DNA from: Anaerolineae bacterium
GTDB lineage: Bacteria > Chloroflexota > Anaerolineae > Anaerolineales > Anaerolineaceae
NCBI GenBank assembly: GCA_013178295.1
Contig: JABLWW010000002.1
Span: forward strand, 1 to 64,000
DNA length: 64,000 nucleotides
Direction of reading: 5' to 3'
Shown here: piece after piece, positions 26,107-35,142 of the stretch
How the letters are laid out: every line of letters begins with the position of its first letter
How positions within the stretch are numbered: the first letter of the stretch is position 1
Notes under the pieces: model-generated
The model's input: the letters and a program-made list of their open reading frames with translations, nothing else
Database searches by the model: none
Told to the model about the DNA's origin: nothing
Program-made: the position numbers and the translations under genes

Positions 26107-26376
26107 CTATTTTACCAGATTGGGCAAATTAACAAATATGTTTGTTGTGTAAGTGACGATTTGCTGCAACATCCAACCGCCAAGGATAATCAAGACCAAA
26201 ATGGTTGCGGCAATCTTAGGCACAAAGGTCAGGGTAATTTCATTCACCTGCGTTGCAGCTTGAAAGAGGCTGATCAGACTACCAATCACCAGGCTAACCA
26301 GCAAAAATGGCGTTACCAGCAACAACGTCATGGTAATGGCGTTCATCGCAAAAGACATTAAGTAGCCCTGATCCAT
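26107..26376 (-). CDS. fliQ: flagellar export gate protein FliQ
   Basis: FliQ is a two-helix membrane protein that packs around the FliP ring in the export gate. The 89 residues have helices at about 10-35 and 50-75 and the family stretch LISLFQAATQVNEITLTFVP (K follows). The ATG at 26376 is chosen because GAGG lies 5 bases upstream; an in-frame GTG at 26382 is less likely. It follows fliP after 55 bases. Confidence 0.95.
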   Translation of the reverse strand: MDQGYLMSFAMNAITMTLLLVTPFLLVSLVIGSLISLFQAATQVNEITLTFVPKIAATILVLIILGGWMLQQIVTYTTNIFVNLPNLVK

Positions 26377-26431
26377 CTTCACCTCGACATTATATTACAA
26401 AACCCAAGCAAAGTGGTGCAGTACTCCTGTT

Positions 26432-27193
26432 TTACTTAAAGCTCATCACCAGCGACTGGGTAATAAGATACCAGCCATCCACCATGACAAACAGCAGCAA
26501 TTTGAAAGGCAAAGAAATCAGTGAGGGCGGCAGCATCATCATGCCCATCGATAACAGAACGCTTGATATCACCATGTCAATGATTAAAAACGGCACATAG
26601 ATCAAGAATCCCATCGTAAATGCCGTGCGCAGCTCGCTGATCACAAAAGCGGGCATCAAAACAATTGTGGAAACATCCTCACGCGAGTTTGGCCGCCCTT
26701 GTCCATTAAGAGACACAAATAAAGCCAGATCCTTTTCTCTTGTCTGCCGAAACATAAATTCACGCACGGGTTGCATGGCTTTGCTCAAGGCAGCTGATTG
26801 ATCAATCTCCCCTTTCAGATAAGGCTGAAGAGCGTCTTTATCAATTTGATTATAAACGGGAGACATAATAAAAAACGTCAGCAACATTGCCAGCCCCACA
26901 AGCACCTGCGTTGGCGGCGCTGAAGGTGTGCCAAGCGCATTGCGCAGCAAAGACAGCACAATCACGATGCGCGTAAACGACGTCATCAAAATCAAAATAG
27001 ATGGTGCTACCGATAAGACGGTTAATAAAACCAGCAGTTGAACGCCAGAACTGACCTCCTTTGGCTGATTTGCCGAATCAATCGTTAGAGTTACCCCCGG
27101 CGCCGTCAACTCCGGCGTGCCAGCACATCCCGCCAGCAAAAACAGCGAGATCAGAGAAAACAGCAATGCACTCCACAAGCCTTTTTTTGTCAT
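26432..27193 (-). CDS. fliP: flagellar export gate protein FliP with a lipoprotein-type signal
   Basis: FliP forms the central ring of the export gate. The 253 residues contain the family signature (SFTRIVIVLSLLRNALGTPS, then PPTQVLVGLAMLL) and four membrane helices. FliP proteins usually begin with a cleavable signal peptide. Here the N-terminus (MTKKGLWSALLFSLISLFLL, then AGC) ends in LAGC with Cys23 followed by Ala-Gly, a good lipobox for signal peptidase II. About 25 extra periplasmic residues follow before the first helix. Lipid modification of FliP would be unusual. Confidence 0.95.
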   Translation of the reverse strand: MTKKGLWSALLFSLISLFLLAGCAGTPELTAPGVTLTIDSANQPKEVSSGVQLLVLLTVLSVAPSILILMTSFTRIVIVLSLLRNALGTPSAPPTQVLVGLAMLLTFFIMSPVYNQIDKDALQPYLKGEIDQSAALSKAMQPVREFMFRQTREKDLALFVSLNGQGRPNSREDVSTIVLMPAFVISELRTAFTMGFLIYVPFLIIDMVISSVLLSMGMMMLPPSLISLPFKLLLFVMVDGWYLITQSLVMSFK

Positions 27194-27205
27194 ACACCAA
27201 CATCA

Positions 27206-27760
27206 TCAAAACGATAAACGAGAAGAGCCACCTTGAGAACCTTCATGCGAAGGTCTGGCTGGCTCGAAAAAGGAACGCACCAGAGAATCAAAACTTTCTG
27301 ACTGGTTCTGATTTGATGCCGCAACGGCAGCAATCTGCTCAGCGTTATCCAGCTCAGAGAGCAATGTCAGGGATTGATCAGTCGCGCCGACCAAAAACTG
27401 ATGCGCATCCACCTGAACAAGGTGAATTGCCTGCCGCTGGGAAAGACGAATAGTTTCAACAATAGCCAGACGTTTATGCGTTCCCCCAGGACGCCAATTC
27501 TGCCACTTGCGCAACGCTGCAAACAGAAGAAACATCAGGGCAAATACAAGGAGTATCTTAAAGACCACCTGCACAATCATCAGAGTAGTATCGAGCGCAT
27601 AAGGCGTGTCCGCTTCGGAGCGTTCCGTTTGTTTATCTTGAGCGACAGACCACCATGCCAGTCCAAAAAGTAAGGCTACCGCCAGAAAATAACCCAAATA
27701 AGATACCAGTTTCTGCATTCTGGTATCCATACTCCTGAAGCGCTCGATCAGCTTTCGCAT
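27206..27760 (-). CDS. fliO: flagellar assembly protein FliO
   Basis: FliO helps FliP assemble. The 184 residues include a first hydrophobic segment at about 20-40, a second at about 62-82 (the canonical FliO helix, VVFKILLVFALMFLLFAALR), then the basic strand-rich domain RLAIVETIRLSQRQAIHLVQ with VDAHQFLVGATDQSLTLLSE, which is diagnostic of FliO. The C-terminus is a Ser-rich tail. It starts right after fliN and is followed by fliP after 12 bases. The extra N-terminal helix is unlike short FliO proteins. Confidence 0.9.
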   Translation of the reverse strand: MRKLIERFRSMDTRMQKLVSYLGYFLAVALLFGLAWWSVAQDKQTERSEADTPYALDTTLMIVQVVFKILLVFALMFLLFAALRKWQNWRPGGTHKRLAIVETIRLSQRQAIHLVQVDAHQFLVGATDQSLTLLSELDNAEQIAAVAASNQNQSESFDSLVRSFFEPARPSHEGSQGGSSRLSF

Positions 27761-27761
27761 A

Positions 27762-28202
27762 TCACCCTGCTGGATTTGGGGAGATCAACTCTGTAATACG
27801 AACGCCAAATTTGTCATCCACCACAACGACATCACCACGTGCGATCAATCGGTCGTTCACATAGACATCCACCGCTTCGCCAGCAATGCGGTCCAGTTCA
27901 ACCACAGAGCCTTTCTGCAAATCCAAAACCTGGCGCACCGATAAATTCGCACGCCCCAGTTCAACCGTCAAATTAAGATTCACTCCCATCAACATACTAA
28001 GATTTCCCATTCCACTATCTGAACTGAGATCCGGCAAAGAAGGCTCTACAATGCGTGGATGAGCAGATTGCTGAGGTGCTGTCTTTTCCGCTGCCAATCG
28101 GTGAGACAATTCCTCAGCCATATCTGCTGCTGGCGCTTGATTCTCCATCGCAGGTTTTGGCTCAATCTGTTCCGCAATATTGTTCTGAGGTTCATCGCTC
28201 AT
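27762..28202 (-). CDS. fliN: flagellar motor switch protein FliN
   Basis: FliN builds the lower C-ring of the rotor. It has 146 residues, with a Glu/Ala/Gln-rich leader of about 60 residues and a C-terminal SpoA domain (VNLNLTVELGRANLSVRQVL, then DLQKGSVVELDRIAGEAVDV, then YVNDRLIARGDVVVVD). The start at 28202 (MSDEPQN) has GGAGG 8 bases upstream. The open frame extends to a GTG at 28226 that would overlap fliM by 4 bases, so the longer form cannot be ruled out. Confidence 0.94.
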   Translation of the reverse strand: MSDEPQNNIAEQIEPKPAMENQAPAADMAEELSHRLAAEKTAPQQSAHPRIVEPSLPDLSSDSGMGNLSMLMGVNLNLTVELGRANLSVRQVLDLQKGSVVELDRIAGEAVDVYVNDRLIARGDVVVVDDKFGVRITELISPNPAG

Positions 28203-28222
28203 GCCCGTTACCTCCAAGCAAC

Positions 28223-29257
28223 TCACTCCATAGCTACAGTGCCATTGATTTGAATTGCCAGTTTATTTCCTTGCCGTCCGATACGCCCCACAAAACGGGG
28301 CTTCTTGGCTATTTCCACCGTCAACTCATCTTTGACATTAGTATTAAGGACAAAAACGTCTCCAACACGCATCTGGACGATATCCTTCATCGCCACTTTG
28401 CTGCTACCTAACAGAACCCTTACAGGCAATATGACGCGGCACAAATTATCAAAATTTATTCGTCGGGCGGTTGGATCCTGCATCTGTTCCTTTCGTCCTG
28501 TAATGATGCGGTGGGTGTTGAGGTCATTAATTACCGGCTTGACCATCGAATAAGGCACATAAAAGCTCATGGTTCCGGTAACCTGATTAATCATAATTTC
28601 AAAAGTAACCATCATCACCCGCTCGTTACCAATCATCATCTGCACCCAGTGCTGATTGGTTGTGCTGTCAACAAGCTTTGGCTCCACCGTAGTAACCTTT
28701 GACCACGAGGCTTTGATGTCATTCAACATATTCTCAATCAGGTCTTGCAGCAAGGACTGGTCAATATCTGTCAGCACATGATCTTTGAAGCGCGGGTCCG
28801 AACGTCCGCCCAATCTCTGCTCAAGAATAATAAAACTGACCTCCTGACTGATTGTGATTAACATCTGCCCTGGCAACGGCGCCAGAGTAATCAGGTGAAA
28901 GAGACTGTTAGGATGCAAATCACTCAGAAAGTCATGAAACCTTCCCTGCTCTGTGTGCACAATGCGGGGGCGAACATTCGTGCGCAAGAAAGTAGGCATT
29001 GTATTCGAAAGACGCTCGCCCAATTCCTCATGCACCAGCTCAATCGCCCGCATCTGATCCTTAGAGAAGCGGTCTGGCGACCAAAAATTGTAAGGTCGAA
29101 CCTTACGGTCACTGACATCTTCGGCTTCCTCAGCAGCGGCAGCCTCGGGTTTGGCACCCATCAGCTTGGCAAGATTGACACCGCCATCTTTTTCATCTGC
29201 CTGCTCAATTTCGATTGCCCCAGCCAACAGGGCATCAATTTCAGCCTGGGTTAACAT
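28223..29257 (-). CDS. fliM: flagellar motor switch protein FliM
   Basis: FliM is the C-ring protein that binds phospho-CheY and flips motor direction. The 344 residues start with LTQAEIDALL (residues 2-11), which is the CheY-binding peptide motif, so the organism should have chemotaxis genes elsewhere. The central domain begins near RPYNFWSPDRFSKDQMRAIE, and the C-terminal SpoA domain includes DIVQMRVGDVFVLNTNVKDE. GAGG lies 5 bases before the ATG at 29257. Confidence 0.96.
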   Translation of the reverse strand: MLTQAEIDALLAGAIEIEQADEKDGGVNLAKLMGAKPEAAAAEEAEDVSDRKVRPYNFWSPDRFSKDQMRAIELVHEELGERLSNTMPTFLRTNVRPRIVHTEQGRFHDFLSDLHPNSLFHLITLAPLPGQMLITISQEVSFIILEQRLGGRSDPRFKDHVLTDIDQSLLQDLIENMLNDIKASWSKVTTVEPKLVDSTTNQHWVQMMIGNERVMMVTFEIMINQVTGTMSFYVPYSMVKPVINDLNTHRIITGRKEQMQDPTARRINFDNLCRVILPVRVLLGSSKVAMKDIVQMRVGDVFVLNTNVKDELTVEIAKKPRFVGRIGRQGNKLAIQINGTVAME

Positions 29258-29271
29258 ACCAACCTCATCCT

Positions 29272-30030
29272 CTACTGCATCACAAACTCAGTAAAGTACA
29301 CATAAATTACCTGATAACCATGCAAGCGTGAGTTGACTGCCTGAATAATTTCCTGACGAAGTGCCTCTTTCCCTTCCGAAGTATACACATCGCTGAATGT
29401 TTTAGTGGACAGCAAAGAAATAATAATATCGTTGATGATGGGCATCTTCGCATTCAACTCGCTCATGAACTCCGTCACGTATGCTTCACGCGGGGAGACT
29501 GCCACCGTACCCTCACCGCCATGTCCGCCACTCGAACCTTCTGCTACCACTTCCGTTTGATAATACCTTGGGTCATTAGGAGCAAATTCCAGCACAATAT
29601 TGGTGCGAATAAATTTGCGCCCCCCAGGCTCATTGAGATTGACTATCTTTGTCCCCGTATCCAGCAAGACGCCCTCTCCCGGCATCACCTCCCCCACAGG
29701 CGCCGGATTCTTTTCCATCGTCTCAGGTGCGCTACCATGAGAATCTGCTGGTGTAGGCACAACCTCCTGCCCCGTTTCGGGATTCTGCACTACCGGTTGT
29801 TCGCCTTGAGGGTTCGAGGCAGCCATCTGAGGCGTTTCACCCGGGCCATACGAATTGATATAAAACGGCTTAGGGAAGTCGTCTGGGGCAAAGATAATAT
29901 ATACTACCAGCAGGTTGGTAATAACGGTGATCAAAAACACCACAATCCCAACCAGCATCGCAACCGTCTTCAAGATCGAAAGAATCGACGGCTTTGCTTT
30001 TTTTGATACGGCATCACTCTCTTCTGTCAT
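29272..30030 (-). CDS. fliL: flagellar basal body-associated protein FliL
   Basis: FliL surrounds the stator and supports torque under load. The 252 residues consist of a short cytoplasmic start, one membrane helix (about 22-46, VAMLVGIVVFLITVITNLLV), a Pro/Gln/Glu-rich linker of about 80 residues and a C-terminal stomatin-like FliL domain ending with the periplasmic block SEGKEALRQEIIQAVNSRLH, then VYFTEFVMQ. The linker is longer than in most FliL proteins. The ATG at 30030 follows GGGAGGG; an in-frame GTG at 30066 would overlap motB. Confidence 0.9.
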   Translation of the reverse strand: MTEESDAVSKKAKPSILSILKTVAMLVGIVVFLITVITNLLVVYIIFAPDDFPKPFYINSYGPGETPQMAASNPQGEQPVVQNPETGQEVVPTPADSHGSAPETMEKNPAPVGEVMPGEGVLLDTGTKIVNLNEPGGRKFIRTNIVLEFAPNDPRYYQTEVVAEGSSGGHGGEGTVAVSPREAYVTEFMSELNAKMPIINDIIISLLSTKTFSDVYTSEGKEALRQEIIQAVNSRLHGYQVIYVYFTEFVMQ

Positions 30031-30055
30031 AGCATCACTGCCCTCCCAATGTCTT

Positions 30056-30820
30056 TCATGGAGCACTGGATAAATTCAGCTGAATCACATCTTCTGTATC
30101 TTTTGGGTAGACCACGACAATATCTACCCGGTTGTTCAAAGCCCGATGCTCAGGCGTATCATTGGGCAAGATGGGAAAATACTCGCCACGCCCAGAAACA
30201 GTCAAGCGGCGGGGATCAATCCCCTTGCTGATAAGATAATCCACCACCACAGAAGCCCGCGCCAGGGAAAGTTGCCAGTTATCTGTGTAGCGTGTATCTT
30301 TTGGCGGGGTATTATCCGTATAGCCCACCACGCGGATGTCATTGTCCATCGTACGCAGCATCCCAGCCACATCATCCAGAACAGGATATGCTTCGGGAAC
30401 AAGCTGTGTAGTTCCTTCCAAAAACAACAGTTTTTCACTCAGAGCAATCAACACACCCTCGATATTGTTCTGCACGCTGACATCACTCGACAAATTCGAT
30501 TCGCTTAACATTCTTACCAGATCACGTGCAATTTCTGCGCCAGAACTTGACTGTCTTTGCAAGCCCTCCACCACAATCGGGGCGGGCGGTGCGTTTTCAT
30601 CGGTCACACCGCCAGAGCTATCAATCATCGGGCTAACCACCCGCGCCGGCCCCCCAGCCCCCAATGAAAATGCCGCTCTGAAGCTCTCAGCGATTTCCTT
30701 GTAACGCTGCACGTCCGTCTGCCCCATCGCGTAGAGAACGACAAACAACACAAACAGCAATGTCAGAAAGTCAGCATAGCTGACCATCCACCTTCCAGAC
30801 TCACCGCCATGGCTGCTCAT
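30056..30820 (-). CDS. motB: flagellar motor stator protein MotB (OmpA-like)
   Basis: MotB anchors the stator to peptidoglycan. In its 254 residues, the single membrane helix carries Asp17 in SYADFLTLLFVLFVVLYAM, the proton- or ion-binding residue of the channel. The C-terminal OmpA domain is shown by VVGYTDNTPPKDTRYTDNWQ, LSLARASVVVDYLISKGIDP and RVDIVVVYP. It overlaps the motA stop by 4 bases, giving the standard motA-motB pair, with GGAGG 7 bases upstream of the ATG. Confidence 0.96.
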   Translation of the reverse strand: MSSHGGESGRWMVSYADFLTLLFVLFVVLYAMGQTDVQRYKEIAESFRAAFSLGAGGPARVVSPMIDSSGGVTDENAPPAPIVVEGLQRQSSSGAEIARDLVRMLSESNLSSDVSVQNNIEGVLIALSEKLLFLEGTTQLVPEAYPVLDDVAGMLRTMDNDIRVVGYTDNTPPKDTRYTDNWQLSLARASVVVDYLISKGIDPRRLTVSGRGEYFPILPNDTPEHRALNNRVDIVVVYPKDTEDVIQLNLSSAP

Positions 30821-31614
30821 GCTTTCGCCTCCGCTTTGGCACCTGCTTTGCCTTCCTCAGCACGTGCTTTTGGCGCCAGGAAAACGTTCAATTTATCCCG
30901 TATCAAGCGCGGATTCTCGCCCGCCTGCAGCGATAAGATACCTTCCAGCAACATGCGGCGAAATACAACTTCTTCATGACTCTTTGAAAGCAGTTTGCCG
31001 CCCAGAGGCAAAAACAGCAAGTTCGCTGAAATCAACCCCCACAGCGTTGCCAGAAAAGCAGCAGCAATGGATTTTGCCAGTGAATCTGGGTCCGAAAGAT
31101 TTTTCAACACCGAAATCAACCCCATCACGGTACCGATAATACCAAAGGTTGGGGAAAAACCGCCAGCTGCGTTAAAAAAGCCATAACCCTGCGCATGACG
31201 GCCCTCCATGTTGTGAATTTCAAGCTCAAGGATTGTACGCACCTGTGCTGGTTCAACACCATCCACCACCATCATGATCCCTTTGCGCAGAAAGGGGTCC
31301 TCCAGCTTCCTGGCTTCTTCTTCCAAAGCTAGCAAACCCTCACGACGGGCTTTATCCGCCATCACCGCCATCATCTCAATAATCTCTTGCGGGTTTTCTT
31401 TTTTCTGGAAAGCCGCAACTTTGATCAACGCAGGCAACCGCATGGTAACCTCAAGGGGTACCGTGATTGCCGTCGCTACAAGTGATCCACCAAGGGTCAG
31501 CAGAATTGCCGATGGATGTGCAATCAGCTCAGCAGGCGAACCGCCATCCAGAATCAAGACCGTAACCACAACCACAACCGCCAATATCAAACCGCCAACA
31601 GTCGCTATATCCAT
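30817..31614 (-). CDS. motA: flagellar motor stator protein MotA
   Basis: MotA is the four-helix stator subunit that couples ion flow to rotor movement. The 265 residues contain the C-terminal conserved helices with the proline of the SPTFGIIGTVMGLISVLKNL stretch, then AAAFLATLWGLISANLLFLP. The cytoplasmic loop (about 70-140) has charged residues (DKARREGLLALEEEARKLED) that contact the rotor. The C-terminus is an unusual Ala/Lys/Glu-rich tail. GGAG lies 8 bases before the ATG. Confidence 0.96.
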   Translation of the reverse strand: MDIATVGGLILAVVVVVTVLILDGGSPAELIAHPSAILLTLGGSLVATAITVPLEVTMRLPALIKVAAFQKKENPQEIIEMMAVMADKARREGLLALEEEARKLEDPFLRKGIMMVVDGVEPAQVRTILELEIHNMEGRHAQGYGFFNAAGGFSPTFGIIGTVMGLISVLKNLSDPDSLAKSIAAAFLATLWGLISANLLFLPLGGKLLSKSHEEVVFRRMLLEGILSLQAGENPRLIRDKLNVFLAPKARAEEGKAGAKAEAKA

Positions 31615-31617
31615 TCT

Positions 31618-31827
31618 TTACACTCCCTGTTCAATATCAACTTGGGGATTGTGAATAATTCGCTGATACTCAAGAACTTTTCTAATCACATCCTCTACCT
31701 TATCTTTGACCAACAGCTTTTGGCTGTTGCTCAACGTTATCAATGTATCAGGAGTCGACTCAACGCTTTGAATCATCTCAGCGTTGAGATAAAACTTGCC
31801 GCCGCTAAAATGCGTCAACTGAATCAC
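31618..31827 (-). CDS. flbD: FlbD-family flagellar protein
   Basis: FlbD of the Gram-positive type is a small cytoplasmic protein of unclear function, commonly encoded just before motA. This is not the Caulobacter regulator of the same name. The 69 residues begin MIQLTHFSGGKFYLNAEMIQ, and STPDTLITLSNSQKLLVKDK continues the family pattern. The start is GTG at 31827 with GGAGA about 6 bases upstream. It heads the whole minus-strand flagellar cluster, 3 bases before motA. Confidence 0.9.
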   Translation of the reverse strand: MIQLTHFSGGKFYLNAEMIQSVESTPDTLITLSNSQKLLVKDKVEDVIRKVLEYQRIIHNPQVDIEQGV

Positions 31828-31844
31828 TTTTCTCTCCGCAAAAA

Positions 31845-31873
31845 ATTATAAGACAAATTTGCATGAAATAACA
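31845..31873 (-). promoter_or_regulatory. probable promoter of the flagellar cluster
   Basis: A perfect TATAAT on the minus strand (31850-31845) lies 17 bases before the flbD GTG. The -35 region 15-17 bases further up (GTTATTT) is a poor match, as often seen where an activator helps. A very short leader carrying GGAGA would result. This is the only gap of over 100 bases before the cluster. Confidence 0.45.
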
Positions 31874-31948
31874 TGATGCCAATCTAAATTTAACATGTTT
31901 GTAATTAAGTTCGTGTAAATGTGCTGTGAAAACAGAGTAAAGAGAGCA

Positions 31949-34036
31949 TTACACCTTTGCGATCGGCAGGCTAACCGTAAAAACTGTTCCCTTGCCCAGT
32001 TCACTATCAACCAGAATCAGACCGCCGTGTTGTTTGATCACCCGATGACACACCGATAATCCCAACCCTGTGCCCCTATCGGGGTCTTTGGTGGTATAAA
32101 ACGGCTCGAAAATACGCTTGAGATTCTCTTGAGCAATACCCGGTCCATTATCCGCAACGCAAACGCGGACATCCTCCCCCTGGCGAAACGAAAACACCCG
32201 CACCATACCTTCCTGCCTCTCACCAATTGCATCCATCGCGTTGAGGATCAGGTTCAACCAAACCCCCTGCAAGTGGTTGGGACTACCAAGAACAGGGGGT
32301 AAATTTTGCCCCGGTTCAAAAACAAGCTCTATCGAACGGGTAACAAACTCATGCTTCAGCATCTCCAGCGAACGTTCAATTGTTTCATTCACATCAATTG
32401 GTGAAAGCTCAAACTCCTCTTTGCGAGCAAAGTTTAATAAATTGCGCACCGCGTGCAAAGCCCGTGTGCCTGCGCGAAAGATCAAATCCACCGAGTCCTG
32501 CCAATCCTCCTTATCAGGCGGCAGGTCGCGCTGCAACATCTGCGCATTAGCCATAATCACCGTCAGGGGGTTGTTGATCTCATGTGCAATCCCTGCAGCC
32601 AACTCACCCACCGCCGCCATTTTTTCAGACTGTGCCAGAAAACTTTCCAGCCGTCGCTTTTCGGTCACATCCTTTTCCATCAAAATGGCTTGAACAACTT
32701 CTTCATCTTCCCCCATAATCGGGTATGTGCTGATCTCCCATTCCGTCGACTCCTGCCCATTCCACTGACGCACACTTCGGAATGTAACCTGCTTCTTGAG
32801 AAACGTATCCGCCACCAGACATCCTTCGCATGGCGCATCACGGTTGAATAAGGCTTCGTAGCAGGTTCTACCCACCAACGTAGAAGGCTCTTCACCCAGA
32901 CGCTGGGCGCGGGTCGAATTGACCGCCGCAAGGTAATACATTCGGTCAATGATATACAGCGAGTCGGGGAGGTTGTCAAACAAACTACGCAGCGTGTTCC
33001 GTGACCGCACCAGTTCCCAGCGGCTGGCCTCAAGATGTGCATTGAGAACATGGAACTTCTGAATCTTCTGCAACGAAACAAACGAGTTTACCACCGCCTT
33101 GGCAATTGTGTTCAAAAGCTGCTGATCGTAAACCGTAAAATCGCCATTGCGCTTGTTTTGCAACACAAGCACCCCAATAACCTCCCCCTCATCTTCAAAT
33201 GGAACACACAGCATGGAACGTATCTGATATCCAGGAACCGAATCGATCGCGGGCTTGAAACGCTCATCGGTTTCTGGATTATTGCTGATCAACGATTTTC
33301 CAGTTTCAAGGCATTCCCCGACAAGACCATCCCCTGTGCGCGTGCTCACCTGGTAAACCCAGCGCTCCTGCCCTGCCACCAGCGACTTTTTGATAAGCAC
33401 ATCAGCATGGCTGCGATCTACAAGCACAATAGAACTCACCTCGCACGAAAAGCTGTTGCGCAGCCCTGTAACCAGTTTCAACTGCGCCTCATCCAGCGAG
33501 TTCTTGGGATTCATCCCATGAACAATCATTTCCAGTGTGTCAAGCAACTTGCTGATCTCAAAAAGTATGGAGCCGTTGCGTCCGAGATAGACGGAGTGTG
33601 CCAGAGACTGCGCCGCCTGTATGAGAAAGCTCTTCTCCTCCTCTGAAGACTCCAGCCCGCTCAATAACAAAAGACCCTGCTGACCAATCGCTGTTGTCAA
33701 TGGGTAAATAACAACCGGCGTATATGGCCCTTCCGTCACCACAATCCCGCTTGGCTGTATCCAGCTGCGGCATAGCATACGCAGCATACTGCCCTCTTCT
33801 CCCAGCTGTTTTTTCCAGTCATGGGGTGGAGCATGAGAAACTGACAACAAGGGTTCCACATCATCCGGGCCTTGAACAATCAGCAACCCTCCAGAGCGCT
33901 GGGTCACCTCGACAATGTATTTGAGTGCCTTGGTAAGTGTGCTCTGCAAATCGGGATACGCAGCCAGCAGTTTCGTAAGCCCCTCTAAAGGCTGCCTATC
34001 AACTATTTTAGCCTCACAAAGCCCAGCAGTTTCCAT
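31949..34036 (-). CDS. GAF-GAF-PAS hybrid sensor histidine kinase
   Basis: This 695-residue cytoplasmic sensor kinase has no membrane segments. A GAF-like domain lies at about 15-165, a second GAF at about 180-335 (TGDGLVGECLETGKSLISNN; MLCVPFEDEGEVIGVLVLQN), and a PAS at about 355-455 containing a Cys-rich piece (CYEALFNRDAPCEGC). HisKA has the phospho-acceptor His near 484 (AAGIAHEINNPLTVIMANAQ). HATPase_c has DNGPGIA and TGLGLSV near the end. It follows a response-regulator gene by 145 bases on the same strand, so the two probably form a pair. There is no Shine-Dalgarno sequence; a TAATAT lies 6 bases before the ATG (possible leaderless transcript). Confidence 0.92.
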   Translation of the reverse strand: METAGLCEAKIVDRQPLEGLTKLLAAYPDLQSTLTKALKYIVEVTQRSGGLLIVQGPDDVEPLLSVSHAPPHDWKKQLGEEGSMLRMLCRSWIQPSGIVVTEGPYTPVVIYPLTTAIGQQGLLLLSGLESSEEEKSFLIQAAQSLAHSVYLGRNGSILFEISKLLDTLEMIVHGMNPKNSLDEAQLKLVTGLRNSFSCEVSSIVLVDRSHADVLIKKSLVAGQERWVYQVSTRTGDGLVGECLETGKSLISNNPETDERFKPAIDSVPGYQIRSMLCVPFEDEGEVIGVLVLQNKRNGDFTVYDQQLLNTIAKAVVNSFVSLQKIQKFHVLNAHLEASRWELVRSRNTLRSLFDNLPDSLYIIDRMYYLAAVNSTRAQRLGEEPSTLVGRTCYEALFNRDAPCEGCLVADTFLKKQVTFRSVRQWNGQESTEWEISTYPIMGEDEEVVQAILMEKDVTEKRRLESFLAQSEKMAAVGELAAGIAHEINNPLTVIMANAQMLQRDLPPDKEDWQDSVDLIFRAGTRALHAVRNLLNFARKEEFELSPIDVNETIERSLEMLKHEFVTRSIELVFEPGQNLPPVLGSPNHLQGVWLNLILNAMDAIGERQEGMVRVFSFRQGEDVRVCVADNGPGIAQENLKRIFEPFYTTKDPDRGTGLGLSVCHRVIKQHGGLILVDSELGKGTVFTVSLPIAKV

Positions 34037-34181
34037 AAAAATATATTACCATATCGGTCTATAATGGGCAATTACCCTTGCCCTGATGCGATAGCTTAGT
34101 GGATTGCAAGATTCACACCACCCCCATTTACCTTCAGCAATATCAGAAAACAGCTTTTCAGGAGCTTTTGCCCAAGCCGAG

Positions 34182-34967
34182 TCAGGTTCCCTCAGGAGAA
34201 ATTGTATACCCATAACCCGCAACTGTCTGAATAAACTTCGGGTTTTTGGGGTCAGCCTCTATCCTCTCACGCAAATTTTTGATATGTACACGCACCAGAT
34301 CCGGGCTGCCAGCGTCGGAGGGATAATCCCAAACCTCATCCAGCAAACGGGCAGGTGAGAAAATCTCACCGGGGTGACTCATCAGGTGGTACAGCAAGTC
34401 AAACTGAACCGGCGTCAAACGCACCTTTCCGCGTGCAGGTGAAATCAGCTCATACGTCCGCACATTCAACGTGTATTCTCCAATCACAATCTGAGGCTTT
34501 GCACCAGTTTCTTTCTCCACCTCAGTCCCCAGCACAGACGCCGTACGCATAACAACAGCGTCCCCCTTTCCCCCCGCGCGCGCAGAGCGATTTTTCGCCC
34601 GGCGCAAAATCGCCCGAATCCGCAATATCAGTTCATCTACATTAAAAGGCTTGACCAGATAGTCATCTGCCCCCGCCAAAAAACCCATGATTTTGTCCTC
34701 ATCTTTAGCCCTTGCAGTCAAAAACAAAATGGGTAGATCAGCCAGCAGAGGATCCGCTCTCATCTCCCGGCAAACCGCATAACCATCCATGCCAGGCATC
34801 ACAATATCTAGAATAACCATATCGGTGGGCTGTCTGCGAGCTACCTTTAATCCTTCTACACCACTGTTTGCGATTGTGATATGAAACTCATTACCCCTCA
34901 AACTGCGCTCAATCGTCCGCGCAACGATCTCATCATCTTCTATAACAAGCAGGTTTACGCTTTCCAT
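34182..34967 (-). CDS. OmpR/PhoB-family response regulator
   Basis: This 261-residue DNA-binding response regulator begins with a receiver domain (VNLLVIEDDEIVARTIERSL; acceptor Asp in DMVILDIVMPG; VKPFNVDE). A Lys/Arg-rich linker of about 40 residues follows, then a winged-helix OmpR domain (LTPVQFDLLYHLMSHPGEIF, then VRVHIKNLRERI, then FIQTVAGYGYTI). The ATG at 34967 with AAGGTG upstream is chosen; the frame stays open 46 codons further upstream but lacks signals. It probably pairs with the downstream GAF-PAS kinase. Its target genes are unknown. Confidence 0.93.
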   Translation of the reverse strand: MESVNLLVIEDDEIVARTIERSLRGNEFHITIANSGVEGLKVARRQPTDMVILDIVMPGMDGYAVCREMRADPLLADLPILFLTARAKDEDKIMGFLAGADDYLVKPFNVDELILRIRAILRRAKNRSARAGGKGDAVVMRTASVLGTEVEKETGAKPQIVIGEYTLNVRTYELISPARGKVRLTPVQFDLLYHLMSHPGEIFSPARLLDEVWDYPSDAGSPDLVRVHIKNLRERIEADPKNPKFIQTVAGYGYTISPEGT

Positions 34968-35142
34968 CCATACACCTTGCCCGGGATTGGGATTTGCCTG
35001 TTTCCTTGTTTTATCTGATAATATTATAATGGAATTGCAACTTTTATCACAGGCATAAACACCACTACGAACATTGTACACCGATACATAAAAATTATTG
35101 CACAATCTAAAGCAGCAGGCAACAGGATTTCAAACACACTTC

